This document shows, piece by piece, positions 15,654-24,353 of a stretch of 57,193 nucleotides of DNA (its first letter is position 1; each line of letters opens with the position of its first letter). The DNA is from Rhodospirillaceae bacterium UBA6219 (GTDB taxonomy: Bacteria > Pseudomonadota > Alphaproteobacteria > Rhodospirillales > Magnetospirillaceae), in the NCBI GenBank assembly GCA_002435715.1, contig DISD01000065.1, positions 1 to 57,193 of the forward strand. The letters are read 5' to 3'. Position numbers and translations under genes: made by a program. The notes below the pieces were generated by a model, which worked only from the letters and a program-made list of their open reading frames with translations, did not search any database and had not been told where the DNA came from.

Positions 15654-17477
15654 TCATTCCACCGTCACCGATTTTGCCAGATTGCGCGGCTGGTCCACGT
15701 CGGTGCCACGCGCCAGGGCGACGTGATAGGCCAGGATTTGCACCGGCACGGCGTAAAGGATGGGGGCAACGAAGGCATCCACCTCGGGCATGGTGAAGCT
15801 GGCCATGGGCGGCACCGCCAGTTTTTCCAGACCTTGGGCGTCCGAGATGAAGACCACCTTGGCGCCGCGGGCGATCACCTCTTGGACGTTGGAGGCGGTC
15901 TTGTCGTAAAGCTCGTCCGACGGACACAGCACCACCACCGGGACGTGGTCGTCGATGAGCGCGATGGGGCCGTGCTTCAGCTCGCCCGCCGCATAGCCCT
16001 CGGCGTGGATATAGCTGACTTCCTTCAGCTTCAACGCCCCTTCCAGGGCGATGGGATAGCAAGGGCCACGGCCCAGATACAGCACGTCGCGGGCCTGGGC
16101 CACATCTTCGGCGATCTGGCGGATCTTGTCCTCACCGCGCAGCATTTCCGCGATACGGGCGGGGACTTCGGCCAGGGCCTGGGACAGATGGGCCTCGGTG
16201 TCGGAATCCAGGCGGCCCTTGGCACGCGCCATGCCCATGGCCAGGCAGGCCAGCACCACCAATTGGGTGGTGAAGGCCTTGGTCGAGGCGACACCGATTT
16301 CCGGCCCAGCCTGGGTCAGCAGCGCGGTGGTGGCTTCGCGGGCGATGGTGCTTTCGGCGACGTTGACCAGGGCCACGGTGTGCAACCCGGCGTCGCGGCA
16401 ATAGCGCAACGCCGCCAAGGTGTCGGCGGTTTCACCCGATTGCGAGATGAAGATGGCCATGTCGCCGGCTTCCAGCACCGGCTGGCGATAGCGGAATTCG
16501 GACGCGATCTCCACTTCCACCGGCACCCGGGCCAGCTTTTCGATCCAGTACTTGGCAACGTTGCCGGCGTAATACGAAGTGCCGCAGGCGACGATGGTGA
16601 CACGGCGTACGCCGGCCAGATCGAAAGGCAGATCGGGCAAAGTGATGGTGCGGCTGGCCGGGTTCAGCATGGTGTTCAGCGTGTCGCCGATCACCTGGGG
16701 CTGTTCATAGATTTCCTTGACCATGAAATGGCGGAACTGACCTTTGCCGATCAAAGCACCGGACAATTGGGTCAGCCGCACCTCACGCTTGACCACTTGG
16801 TCGGCGCGGTCGCGGATGGTGACGCCCTCGGGGGTCAGAACGGCCCAATCCCCATCGGCCAGATAGCTGATCTTCTGGGTCAAAGGTGCCAAGGCCAAGG
16901 CGTCCGAGCCCAGGAACATCTCGCCTTCGCCATAACCGATGGCCAGCGGGCTGCCTTCACGGGCGGCGATCAGCAAATCGGGGCGGTCGGCGAAGATGAT
17001 GCCCAGGGCGAAGGCGCCGTGCAGGCGCTTGAGCGCCGCCGAGGTGGCGTCTTGCGGCCCCTTGCCCTGGCGCAGGTAGAAATCGATCAACTGCGCCACC
17101 GCTTCGGTGTCGGTGTCGCTTTCGAACACATGGCCGGCAGCCGTCAGCTCGGCCTTCAGCTCGGCATAGTTTTCGATGATGCCGTTATGGACCACGGCGA
17201 CACGGGCGGTGGCGTGGGGATGGGCGTTGCGTTCGGTGGGCACGCCGTGGGTGGCCCAACGGGTGTGGCCGATGCCGATGATGCCGCCCAAGGGCTGGGT
17301 CTGCAGCAGCTTTTCCAGATTGGCCAGCTTGCCCTCGGCGCGGCGGCGGTCGATATGGCCGTCCACCAAGGTGGCGATGCCCGCCGAATCATAGCCGCGA
17401 TATTCCAGCCGCTTCAGGCCTTCCACCAGATGGGGAGCGACCAAATCCTTGCCGATGATGCCGACGATGCCGCACAT
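15654..17477 (-). CDS. glmS: glutamine-fructose-6-phosphate aminotransferase (isomerizing)
   Basis: A 607-aa cytosolic enzyme that makes glucosamine-6-phosphate from fructose-6-phosphate and glutamine, the first step to UDP-GlcNAc. It has the N-terminal MCGIVGI with Cys1 nucleophile after Met removal, the glutaminase motif RLEYRGYDSAG, two SIS sugar-isomerase domains (SQSGETADT; STKAFTTQ), and the conserved C-terminus DQPRNLAKSVTVE whose codons form the TnsD-binding part of attTn7. Length is typical (about 609). It follows glmU by 3 bp in one operon. The coding sequence is intact despite the adjacent transposon. Confidence 0.98.
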   Translation of the reverse strand: MCGIVGIIGKDLVAPHLVEGLKRLEYRGYDSAGIATLVDGHIDRRRAEGKLANLEKLLQTQPLGGIIGIGHTRWATHGVPTERNAHPHATARVAVVHNGIIENYAELKAELTAAGHVFESDTDTEAVAQLIDFYLRQGKGPQDATSAALKRLHGAFALGIIFADRPDLLIAAREGSPLAIGYGEGEMFLGSDALALAPLTQKISYLADGDWAVLTPEGVTIRDRADQVVKREVRLTQLSGALIGKGQFRHFMVKEIYEQPQVIGDTLNTMLNPASRTITLPDLPFDLAGVRRVTIVACGTSYYAGNVAKYWIEKLARVPVEVEIASEFRYRQPVLEAGDMAIFISQSGETADTLAALRYCRDAGLHTVALVNVAESTIAREATTALLTQAGPEIGVASTKAFTTQLVVLACLAMGMARAKGRLDSDTEAHLSQALAEVPARIAEMLRGEDKIRQIAEDVAQARDVLYLGRGPCYPIALEGALKLKEVSYIHAEGYAAGELKHGPIALIDDHVPVVVLCPSDELYDKTASNVQEVIARGAKVVFISDAQGLEKLAVPPMASFTMPEVDAFVAPILYAVPVQILAYHVALARGTDVDQPRNLAKSVTVE

Positions 17478-17480
17478 GGC

Positions 17481-18842
17481 TTATTTCCCTTGCTTCTTGG
17501 CCTTTTCCGCCGCCTTGGCGGCGCGGAAGCGCTCGGCCCAGCCGGCCACTTCCATCTGCGAGCCACGACCGACCGCCAAGGCGCCTTCCGACACGTCCTT
17601 GGTGATCACCGAACCGGCGCCCACCAGCGCCCCCGGCCCCACGCTGACCGGCGCCACCAGGGACGAGTTGGAACCGATGAAGGCCCCGGCCCCGATCTGG
17701 GTACGCGACTTGGTGAAACCGTCGTAATTGCAGGTGATGGTGCCGGCACCCACATTGGCCCCCGCCCCCACATGGGCGTCGCCGATATAGGACAGGTGGT
17801 TGACCTTGGCCCCGTCTTCCAACACCGACTTCTTGACTTCGACGAAATTGCCGATATGGGCGGCGGCGCCGATCTCGGCGCCGGGGCGCAGCCGGGCATA
17901 GGGGCCGACATCGGCGCCGTGGGCAATGGTGCAGCCCTCGAAATGACAGAACCCCTTGATGGTGACGTTGTCGCCAATCGTGACGCCGGGGCCGAACACC
18001 ACATGCGGCCACACCACCACGTCACGGCCCAGCCGGGTGTCCCAGGAAAACCACACGCTGGCCGGGTCGATCAGGGTGGCACCGCCTTCCATGGCGTCGC
18101 GGCGCAGATGCTCTTGGACGATGGCTTCGGCGCCGGCCAGTTCCACCCGCGAATTGACGCCCAGCAATTCCTGTTCGTGCCCCAGCACGAAGGAACAGGT
18201 GCCACCATCGGCGCGGGCCAGACCGACCACGTCGGTCAGATAATATTCACCCTTGGCGTTGTCGTTGCCGACACGGCCCAGCAATTCCCACATACGGGCG
18301 CCGTCAAAGGCCATGACGCCGGAATTGCACAACGGAATTTCCCGCTGGTCGTCATTGGCTTCCTTGTACTCGACGATGGCCTTCAACCCTTCGGCGCCGA
18401 CCACCAGACGACCGTAATGAGCGGGATCAACGGGCTTGAAGCCCAACACCACCACCGCCGGGTCCTTGGCGCTGCGCCGTTCGGTCAACATGCGTCGCAA
18501 AGTGTCCGGGGCGATCAACGGCGTGTCGCCGTATAGCACCAAAACGTCGCCGTCGAAATCGCCCAAGGCAGCACGGGCCTGCAGCACCGCATGGCCGGTG
18601 CCCAGGCGTTCGGTCTGCACCACGGTTTGGGCCGGGGCCACGGCTTGGGCCACCTGATCCATACCGGGGCCGACCACCACCACCACCTTGTCCGGGTCCA
18701 AGCCCATCACCGTGTTCATCAGATGCTGAACCATCGGCCGGCCAGCCAGCGGATGCATGACCTTGGGCAATTCGGACTTCATACGGGTGCCCATGCCGGC
18801 GGCAAGGACGATGACGGCGAGGCGATGTTGACCCTGGACCAA
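17481..18842 (-). CDS. glmU: bifunctional UDP-GlcNAc pyrophosphorylase / glucosamine-1-P acetyltransferase
   Basis: A protein of about 453 aa. The N-terminal nucleotidyltransferase starts with VIVLAAGMGTRMKS, and the C-terminal left-handed beta-helix holds many hexapeptide repeats (for example the segment around IGNFVEVKKS and GDAHVGAGANVGAGTI). It makes UDP-GlcNAc for peptidoglycan and LPS. The start is uncertain. TTG at 18842 gives the usual length and only a few residues before the Rossmann strand; the frame stays open to a TTG at 18932 that would collide with the divergent gph start. No strong Shine-Dalgarno is seen. Confidence 0.93.
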   Translation of the reverse strand: MVQGQHRLAVIVLAAGMGTRMKSELPKVMHPLAGRPMVQHLMNTVMGLDPDKVVVVVGPGMDQVAQAVAPAQTVVQTERLGTGHAVLQARAALGDFDGDVLVLYGDTPLIAPDTLRRMLTERRSAKDPAVVVLGFKPVDPAHYGRLVVGAEGLKAIVEYKEANDDQREIPLCNSGVMAFDGARMWELLGRVGNDNAKGEYYLTDVVGLARADGGTCSFVLGHEQELLGVNSRVELAGAEAIVQEHLRRDAMEGGATLIDPASVWFSWDTRLGRDVVVWPHVVFGPGVTIGDNVTIKGFCHFEGCTIAHGADVGPYARLRPGAEIGAAAHIGNFVEVKKSVLEDGAKVNHLSYIGDAHVGAGANVGAGTITCNYDGFTKSRTQIGAGAFIGSNSSLVAPVSVGPGALVGAGSVITKDVSEGALAVGRGSQMEVAGWAERFRAAKAAEKAKKQGK

Positions 18843-18931
18843 GGACGGATACCCAAGCGGTTGCGGTGGATGCCGGAAGGTGCCACAAAGGAAGCCCACG
18901 AGCCAGTCAATCTTTGTTGCGGAAGGTTTCA

Positions 18932-19594
18932 ATGAATCGGGTCAAACGCGCAGCGATCTTCGATTTGGACGGCACTTTGATCGATTCCTTGCCGGACCTG
19001 ACCAACGCGGTGAACAAGATGCTGGCCGATTGGGGCGAAGCGCCGCTGACCGGCGCGGATGTCGGCCCCATGGTGGGCGACGGCGCGGCCACCTTGGTGA
19101 CCCGGGCCTTCAATGCCCGTGGCGGCCTGCCCGGCCCGGATGTCGCGCCCTTCCTGCAACGCTTCCTGGACCATTACGAACCCCATGCCGCCGACGAAAC
19201 CAAACCCTGGCCCGGCGTCGCCGAAACCCTGGAATATCTGCGCGACAAAGGCGTCATCCTGGCGGTGTGCACCAACAAGCCGACCAAGGCGACCCACGAC
19301 GTGCTGGCCGCCTTGAACCTGGACCATTTCTTCGCCGTGGTGGTGGGTGGCGACGACGCCCCGGCCCTGAAACCCAACCCGGCCCACATCAACGCCGTGC
19401 TGGACCGCCTGGGCATCCACCACGAAGAAGCGGTGATGGTGGGCGATTCCATCAACGACGTGCTGGCCGCCAAGGGCGCCAACATGCCGGTGGTGGTGAT
19501 GAGCTTCGGCTATTCCCGGGTGCCGCCCCATGAACTGGGCGCCGATCTGGTCATCGACGACTTCACCATGCTGAAGCGGGTCATCGCCGGGTAG
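18932..19594 (+). CDS. gph: phosphoglycolate phosphatase, HAD family
   Basis: A 220-aa protein. HAD motif I is FDLDGTLIDS at residues 10-19; motif II lies in VCTNKP, and motifs III/IV in KPNP and VMVGDSINDV. Gph dephosphorylates 2-phosphoglycolate, a product of DNA repair or of RuBisCO oxygenation. The start ATG has GGAAGG 5 nt upstream; the longer upstream frame lies in the glmU leader and is rejected. It is divergent from glmU. Other HAD phosphatases (pyrophosphatase-like) share these motifs, so the substrate is by family only. Confidence 0.88.
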   Translation: MNRVKRAAIFDLDGTLIDSLPDLTNAVNKMLADWGEAPLTGADVGPMVGDGAATLVTRAFNARGGLPGPDVAPFLQRFLDHYEPHAADETKPWPGVAETLEYLRDKGVILAVCTNKPTKATHDVLAALNLDHFFAVVVGGDDAPALKPNPAHINAVLDRLGIHHEEAVMVGDSINDVLAAKGANMPVVVMSFGYSRVPPHELGADLVIDDFTMLKRVIAG

Positions 19595-19675
19595 TTATCA
19601 AACCCCCCTTGTATGTCTGTCCCCGCGTCGGCGGTAAGCTGCGCGGCCGCACTTGCGCCCGTCTCTTCCGGGAAT

Positions 19676-20461
19676 CTAACGCTTCCCGGCATAGAGGTTG
19701 GCCAGACCGAAGATCAGCACCGCGGCGACCACCACCGACGGACCGGCCGGGGTGTCGAAGCGCCACGAGCCGCCAAGGCCGCTGACCACCGCCGCCATGC
19801 CGATGGCCGAGGCCCACAACGCCATCTGTTCCGGGGTGCGCGACAAAGCCCGCGCGGCCGCAGCAGGGATGACCAGCAACGACGTCACCAGCAGCACGCC
19901 AACCACTTTCATGGCCGCCGCCACCACCAGGGCCACCAGCAGCATCAAACCCAGGCGGGCACGGGCGATGTTGTGACCTTCGGCGGCGGCAAGGTCTTCA
20001 TCCACGCTCATGGCCAGCAAGGTCGGCCACAGCCGCCACAGGGCCACAAGCGCGATGGTGCCGCCGCCCCAGATCACCGCCACGTCGAACCACCCCACCG
20101 CCAGGATGTCCCCCATCAGCCAACCCATCAAATTGACCCGGATGTTTTCCAGCAGCGACAGGGCCACCAGACCGCAGGCCAAGGCGGCATGCGAGACGAT
20201 GCCCAAAAGCGTGTCCGAGGCCAGACGCTTCTGCCCCTGCCCCCAGGCCAGCAACAAAGCCAGGACCAGGGCGAAAACCAGAATGCCCAAACTGGGATCG
20301 ATGCCGGCCAGCAAGCCCAACACCACCCCCAACAGCGCCGAATGGGCCAAGGTGTCACCGAAATAGGCCATGCGCCGCCATACCACGAAACAGCCGAACG
20401 GACCGGCGGCCAGGGCCAAGCCCATACCGGCCAAGACGGCGCGGGTCAGGAACTCATCCAT
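19676..20461 (-). CDS. znuB: zinc ABC transporter permease ZnuB
   Basis: A 261-aa integral membrane protein of the ABC-3 family with about eight hydrophobic segments. MGLALAAGPFGCFVVWRRMAYFGD and the downstream SHAAL and VVGVLLVTSLLVIPAA segments are typical of ZnuB. It starts with ATG at 20461, overlapping the znuC 3' end by 8 bp. It works with ZnuC and periplasmic ZnuA to import Zn2+. Co-transcription with zur and znuC implies zinc-dependent repression. Confidence 0.95.
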   Translation of the reverse strand: MDEFLTRAVLAGMGLALAAGPFGCFVVWRRMAYFGDTLAHSALLGVVLGLLAGIDPSLGILVFALVLALLLAWGQGQKRLASDTLLGIVSHAALACGLVALSLLENIRVNLMGWLMGDILAVGWFDVAVIWGGGTIALVALWRLWPTLLAMSVDEDLAAAEGHNIARARLGLMLLVALVVAAAMKVVGVLLVTSLLVIPAAAARALSRTPEQMALWASAIGMAAVVSGLGGSWRFDTPAGPSVVVAAVLIFGLANLYAGKR

Positions 20462-21227
20462 GATTGCATTCCTGACCATGTTGGCAATTGGGGCCGTGGA
20501 CGTGATCCACGCTGCCATCCGCGCGGTGCGAATGGTCGTGCACATGGGTGTAAACCGCCAGCGAGGCGGCGACACGCGGCCCGAACAGCGCCAGATATTC
20601 CGGGTGCTGGGCCACCGCTTCCGGATGACCGGCGCAGCACACATGGCCGTTCAGGCACACCACTTCGTCGGTGGCCGCCATCACCACATGCAAATCGTGG
20701 CTGACCAGCAACACGCCGCGCTGGGACTGACGCGCCTCTTGGGCGATCAAATCATAGATTTCCGCCTGCCCCGTCATGTCGACGCCGCCCACCGGTTCGT
20801 CCAGCACCAACAAATGGGGCTGGCGCAACAAGGCGCGGGCCAGCATCACCCGCTGTAGCTCGCCGCCCGACAATTGGCTGACTTGGCGGGTCAGCACATG
20901 ACCGGCGGACACCCGGTCCAAGGCGCCCTGCCAATCGCCTTTGGGGGCGGCCATGGCTAGGAAACGCCGCACCGACAGCGGAAAGGAAGCCGGCACCGCC
21001 AGTTTCTGCGGCACATAGCCCACCACCAGTCCGGGGCGCCGGATGACCGAGCCGGAATCGGGACGCACCAGCCCCAAAGCCACCTTGATCAAGGTGGACT
21101 TGCCGGCGCCGTTGGGGCCGATGACGGTGACGATGCGCCCCGGCTCGACCGTCAGGCTGACCCCGTTCAGAGCCGGCTGTCCGTCAAAGCGCAGGCTGAC
21201 CCGCTCCAATTGCACCAAGGCGCTCAT
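20454..21227 (-). CDS. znuC: zinc ABC transporter ATPase ZnuC
   Basis: A 257-aa protein. Walker A is GPNGAGKST near residue 36, the signature LSGGELQRV, Walker B LLVLDEP, and the H-loop LLVSHDLH. The C-terminus is His-rich (HVHDHSH and HGPNCQHGQECNHG), which may bind or sense zinc. The start ATG at 21227 overlaps the zur stop as ATGA; the longer open frame is only the antisense of zur. It energises ZnuB at the inner membrane. Confidence 0.95.
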   Translation of the reverse strand: MSALVQLERVSLRFDGQPALNGVSLTVEPGRIVTVIGPNGAGKSTLIKVALGLVRPDSGSVIRRPGLVVGYVPQKLAVPASFPLSVRRFLAMAAPKGDWQGALDRVSAGHVLTRQVSQLSGGELQRVMLARALLRQPHLLVLDEPVGGVDMTGQAEIYDLIAQEARQSQRGVLLVSHDLHVVMAATDEVVCLNGHVCCAGHPEAVAQHPEYLALFGPRVAASLAVYTHVHDHSHRADGSVDHVHGPNCQHGQECNHG

Positions 21228-21688
21228 GCTTGCTGTCCTTGGCAAGCGGGGCACAAGCCTTCCGCTTCCACCACCAAAGAGGTCACCAGGAAACCACTGT
21301 GCTCGGCGGCGACCCGCACCGCCTGTTCGATGGAATCGTCGTTCAGTTCCGCCGCCGCCCCGCATTGCCGGCACAGCAGGAACTGGCCGGGATGGGCATG
21401 GCCGGGATGGGCGCAGCCGACAAAGGCGTTCAGCTTTTCGATGCGGTGGATCAGGCCATGGGCCAGCAGGAAGTCCAGCGCCCGATAGACGGTGGGCGGC
21501 GCCGCCTTGCCCAAGGCCTCCAACAGCGCATAGGCGCCGATGGGGGCATGGCTGCGCCACACCAGTTCCAGCACCCGGCGACGGATGTCGGTCAGCCGGG
21601 CGCCCCGGCGGCGGCATTCCTCTTCCGCCGCTTCCAAGGCGTGGGCGACACAGGGGCCGTGATCATGATGGGGATTGGGGAAGGACAT
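21224..21688 (-). CDS. zur: zinc uptake regulator Zur (Fur family)
   Basis: A 154-aa Fur-family repressor: N-terminal winged helix (LTDIRRRVLELVW...TVYRALDFL) and C-terminal dimerisation domain with CRQCG and a final CPACQ pair that would hold the structural zinc. The N-terminus has a short His-rich stretch. Zur with Zn2+ represses zinc uptake genes. It heads the zur-znuCB operon and is divergent from znuA across a palindrome that fits its operator, so autoregulation is likely. Confidence 0.93.
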   Translation of the reverse strand: MSFPNPHHDHGPCVAHALEAAEEECRRRGARLTDIRRRVLELVWRSHAPIGAYALLEALGKAAPPTVYRALDFLLAHGLIHRIEKLNAFVGCAHPGHAHPGQFLLCRQCGAAAELNDDSIEQAVRVAAEHSGFLVTSLVVEAEGLCPACQGQQA

Positions 21689-21708
21689 GGGGCTTGCCAG
21701 GGCTAAAT

Positions 21709-21721
21709 GTTATATTATAAC
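21709..21721. promoter_or_regulatory. Zur-box-like palindrome between zur and znuA
   Basis: GTTATA-T-TATAAC is a perfect 13-bp palindrome with a central T, in the 71-bp divergent gap. It matches the GTTATA/TATAAC half-sites known for proteobacterial Zur operators and could control both directions. Confidence 0.85.
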
Positions 21722-21759
21722 GTTCCGTCACTCACTCCATCATGTCACGGAGCCCCCTG

Positions 21760-22722
21760 ATGTGGAAGTCCCCCGCGCGGATCGCGCGAATTGGAACTCT
21801 GGCGCTGGCCGCGCCGCTTTTCGCCCTGGCCGTTCCTGCCTATGCCGAAGTACCCCAGGTGGTGGCCTCGATCCAGCCGCTGCATTCCCTGGCCGCCATG
21901 GTGATGGAAGGCGTTGGCGAGCCCGCCCTGCTGGTGCGCGGCACCGCCTCGGAACACGGCTATGCCCTGAAGCCGTCGGACATGCGTGCCATCGAAACGG
22001 CCAAGCTGGCGGTGATCATCGATACCGGCTACGAAACCTTCCTGGCCAAGCCGTTAAAGGCGCGCGGCGACAAGATCGTCACCCTGGCCATGGCCGATCT
22101 GCCCGGACTGACCGTGTTCGAACCGCGTGAAGGCGGGGTGTGGGAAGCCCACGACCACCACCACAAGCATGACCACGATGCCCACGGCCACGACCATCAC
22201 GACGAATTGGACGGCCATGTCTGGCTGGACCCGCACAATGCCCAATTGATGCTGTCGGCCCTGGAAGCCGAGTTGTCGGAACTGGACCCGGCCAACGCCG
22301 CCACCTATCAGCGCAACGCCGAAGCGGCGCGGGCCAAGCTGGCGGTGCTGGACGGTGAATTGAAGACCAAATTGGCGCCGCTGGCCGGCAAGTCCTATGT
22401 GGTGTTCCACGACGCCTATCAATATTTCGAGGCGCGTTACGGCCTGACGCCCGCCGGCTCGATCACCGTCGATCCCGACCGTTCGCCCTCGGCCAAGCGC
22501 ATGGCGGCGTTGAAGGACAAACTGGTGGCGGCCAAGGCGGCCTGCGTGTTCCGTGAACCACAATTCCCCGCCGCCATCGTCGACACCTTGGCGAAATCCG
22601 CCAATGCCCGGGTCGGATTGCTGGACCCGCAAGGCGCCGCCCTGCCCCCCGGCCCGGCTTTGTACCCGGCTTTGTTGGGAAATCTGGCCGATTCCTTGAC
22701 CAAATGCCTGGGCACCCCTTAA
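21760..22722 (+). CDS. znuA: periplasmic zinc-binding protein ZnuA
   Basis: A 320-aa cluster A-I (Mn/Zn type) binding protein. A signal peptide ends near PAYA. VVASIQPLHSLAAMVM with its first His, a charged His-rich loop (about residues 130-155, HDHHHKHDHDAHGHDHHD), GHVWLDPHN and YQYFEARY mark ZnuA. The start at 21760 is preferred because CGGAG lies 7 nt upstream; the ATG at 21742 has no ribosome site. It is the first gene of the plus-strand zinc operon znuA-hisI-COG0523. Confidence 0.95.
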   Translation: MWKSPARIARIGTLALAAPLFALAVPAYAEVPQVVASIQPLHSLAAMVMEGVGEPALLVRGTASEHGYALKPSDMRAIETAKLAVIIDTGYETFLAKPLKARGDKIVTLAMADLPGLTVFEPREGGVWEAHDHHHKHDHDAHGHDHHDELDGHVWLDPHNAQLMLSALEAELSELDPANAATYQRNAEAARAKLAVLDGELKTKLAPLAGKSYVVFHDAYQYFEARYGLTPAGSITVDPDRSPSAKRMAALKDKLVAAKAACVFREPQFPAAIVDTLAKSANARVGLLDPQGAALPPGPALYPALLGNLADSLTKCLGTP

Positions 22723-22751
22723 TACCAGGGAAGATTTCCCCGGAGAACATC

Positions 22752-23141
22752 ATGAGCAAATTCGACGCCGCCCTGGCCGCCATCAAGTTCAACGAAGATG
22801 GACTGGTCCCCGCCATCGCCCAGCAGCACGATAGCGGGGAAGTGCTGATGATGGCGTGGATGAACGCCGAGGCGGTGAAGGAAACCCTGGAAACCGGCCG
22901 CGTCTGTTACTGGTCGCGGTCACGCAAAGGCCTGTGGCGCAAGGGCGAGACCTCGGGCCAGCAGCAGCGCCTGAAGGAATTGCTGATCGATTGCGACGGC
23001 GACACCTTGTTGGTCAAGGTCGACCAGGATGGTGTCGCCTGCCACACCGGACGCCGTACCTGCTTCTACACCGCCGCCCGTGGCGACGATCTGGTCGAAG
23101 TGGAAGCGGTGAAGATCGACCCCAAGGAATTGTACAAATAA
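22752..23141 (+). CDS. hisI: phosphoribosyl-AMP cyclohydrolase HisI, within the zinc operon
   Basis: A 129-aa zinc enzyme of histidine synthesis (opens the adenine ring of PR-AMP). ETGRVCYWSRSRKGLWRKGE and DQDGVACHTGRRTCFY are diagnostic. The three zinc-ligand cysteines are present (C81, C97, C104, with the family's 16/7 spacing). GGAG precedes the ATG. It has no HisE domain. It lies 29 bp after znuA and its stop overlaps the next start (TAATG), so it is probably Zur-controlled. It could be the only HisI or a zinc-starvation paralogue. Confidence 0.95.
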   Translation: MSKFDAALAAIKFNEDGLVPAIAQQHDSGEVLMMAWMNAEAVKETLETGRVCYWSRSRKGLWRKGETSGQQQRLKELLIDCDGDTLLVKVDQDGVACHTGRRTCFYTAARGDDLVEVEAVKIDPKELYK

Positions 23142-24178
23142 TGGACAGCCTTCCCGTCACCGTGCTGACCGGTTTCCTGGGCAGCGGCAAGACCACGCTT
23201 TTGAACCACCTGCTGGCCCATCCCGGACTGGCGCAGACCGCCGTGCTGATCAACGAATTCGGTGAAATCGGCCTGGACCACCTGCTGGTCAAGCACGTGG
23301 CCGAGGACATCGTGTTACTGAATTCCGGCTGTCTGTGCTGCACGGTGCGTGGCGACATGGTGGACGCGCTGCGCGATCTGTTCCTGAAGCGGGTCAAGGG
23401 CGAGGTGCCGGAATTCGACCGGGTCATCATCGAAACCACCGGTTTGGCCGACCCCGCCCCCATCATCCACACCCTGATGACCGACCCGCTGCTGGCCAGC
23501 CGCTATCGCCTGGACGGCATCGTCACCACGGTGGATGCGGTCAATGGCGCCGCAACGCTGAACAACCACGAAGAAGCGGTGAAGCAAGCCGCCATGTCCG
23601 ACCGGCTGGTGTTGACCAAGACCGACATCGCCGATTACGACAAGGTCGAGGATTTGCACGCCCGCTTGCGTCAGTTGAACCCTGGCGCCCCCATCATCCG
23701 CGCTCATAACGGCCAGATCGACCCAGCCGCCATCTTGGATGCCGGTCTGTTCAACGACCGAGACAAGATCCCCGACGTGCGCAAATGGCTGAACGCCGAA
23801 GCCTATGCCGACGAACACCATCACCACGACCACCATCATCATGACGTCAACCGCCATGACGAAAGGGTCGCCGCCTTCGTCTTCACCACCGACAAGCCGG
23901 TCAGCTGGCCGGCTTTGTCCTTCGCCCTGGAATTGCTGATCTCCAACAAGGGCGAGAACATCTTGCGCATCAAGGGCATCGTCAACGTGGACGGCCATGA
24001 CAAGCCGCTCGCCATCCACGGTGTCCAACACGTCTTTCATCCGCCGGCGCAACTGGATTCCTGGCCCGACGACGACCACCGCACCCGCATCGTCTTCATC
24101 ACCCGCGATTTCGGCCGCGAAGCCATCACCCGCATGCTGGGCGGTGTGCTGGAGATTTCCGAAAAGACCGGGGTCTAG
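23141..24178 (+). CDS. COG0523/CobW-family GTPase, putative zinc metallochaperone
   Basis: A 345-aa G3E GTPase: P-loop GFLGSGKTT at residues 11-19, the metal-binding CLCC at 64-67, ETTGLADP as the switch/Walker B region, and TKTD as base-specificity motif. A His-rich stretch (HHHHDHHHHDVNRHD, near 228-242) precedes the CobW C-terminal domain. Zur-linked members (ZagA/ZigA type) deliver zinc to client enzymes under starvation. Here the start overlaps the hisI stop by one base, so HisI is an obvious candidate client. The alternative CobW role in cobalamin synthesis is unlikely in this neighbourhood. Confidence 0.9.
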   Translation: MDSLPVTVLTGFLGSGKTTLLNHLLAHPGLAQTAVLINEFGEIGLDHLLVKHVAEDIVLLNSGCLCCTVRGDMVDALRDLFLKRVKGEVPEFDRVIIETTGLADPAPIIHTLMTDPLLASRYRLDGIVTTVDAVNGAATLNNHEEAVKQAAMSDRLVLTKTDIADYDKVEDLHARLRQLNPGAPIIRAHNGQIDPAAILDAGLFNDRDKIPDVRKWLNAEAYADEHHHHDHHHHDVNRHDERVAAFVFTTDKPVSWPALSFALELLISNKGENILRIKGIVNVDGHDKPLAIHGVQHVFHPPAQLDSWPDDDHRTRIVFITRDFGREAITRMLGGVLEISEKTGV

Positions 24179-24208
24179 AACAGATTTCGATCAATCGAAA
24201 TCTGTTCT
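24177..24208 (+). terminator. perfect 15-bp inverted repeat after the zinc operon
   Basis: AGAACAGATTTCGAT (24177-24191) and its exact complement (24194-24208) flank a 2-nt spacer; the stop codon of the GTPase gene lies at the stem base. It is followed by TTCTCTTTGG-like sequence rather than a clean T run, so it may act as a transcript end or stabiliser. Confidence 0.6.
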
Positions 24209-24305
24209 CTTTGGCAAGATGCACCCCGTTTCGGGGCCGCTCAACGCCGCGCAGACTCATCGCGGATTACGCTATGACCCTGTCAGGTCAAAATCCGCTC
24301 TAAAG

Positions 24306-24337
24306 AAAAACCCCGGGCTGGTTTCCCAGCCCAGGGC
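24306..24337 (-). terminator. Rho-independent terminator of the cytochrome gene
   Basis: On the minus strand a CCCTGGGCTGGG/CCAGCCCGGGG stem with an AAA-type loop is followed by TTTTTC. It lies about 17 bp after the cytochrome stop codon. Confidence 0.8.
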
Positions 24338-24353
24338 ATGACGCGATCGGGTT

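Noticed and set aside
15606..18536. 976-codon plus-strand open frame
   Set aside because: Antisense of glmS and glmU; His/Gln/Gly-rich composition typical of shadow frames.
19668..19689. hairpin CCGGGAA/TTCCCGG at the znuB stop
   Set aside because: Overlaps the stop codon and lacks a T tract; too weak to call a terminator.
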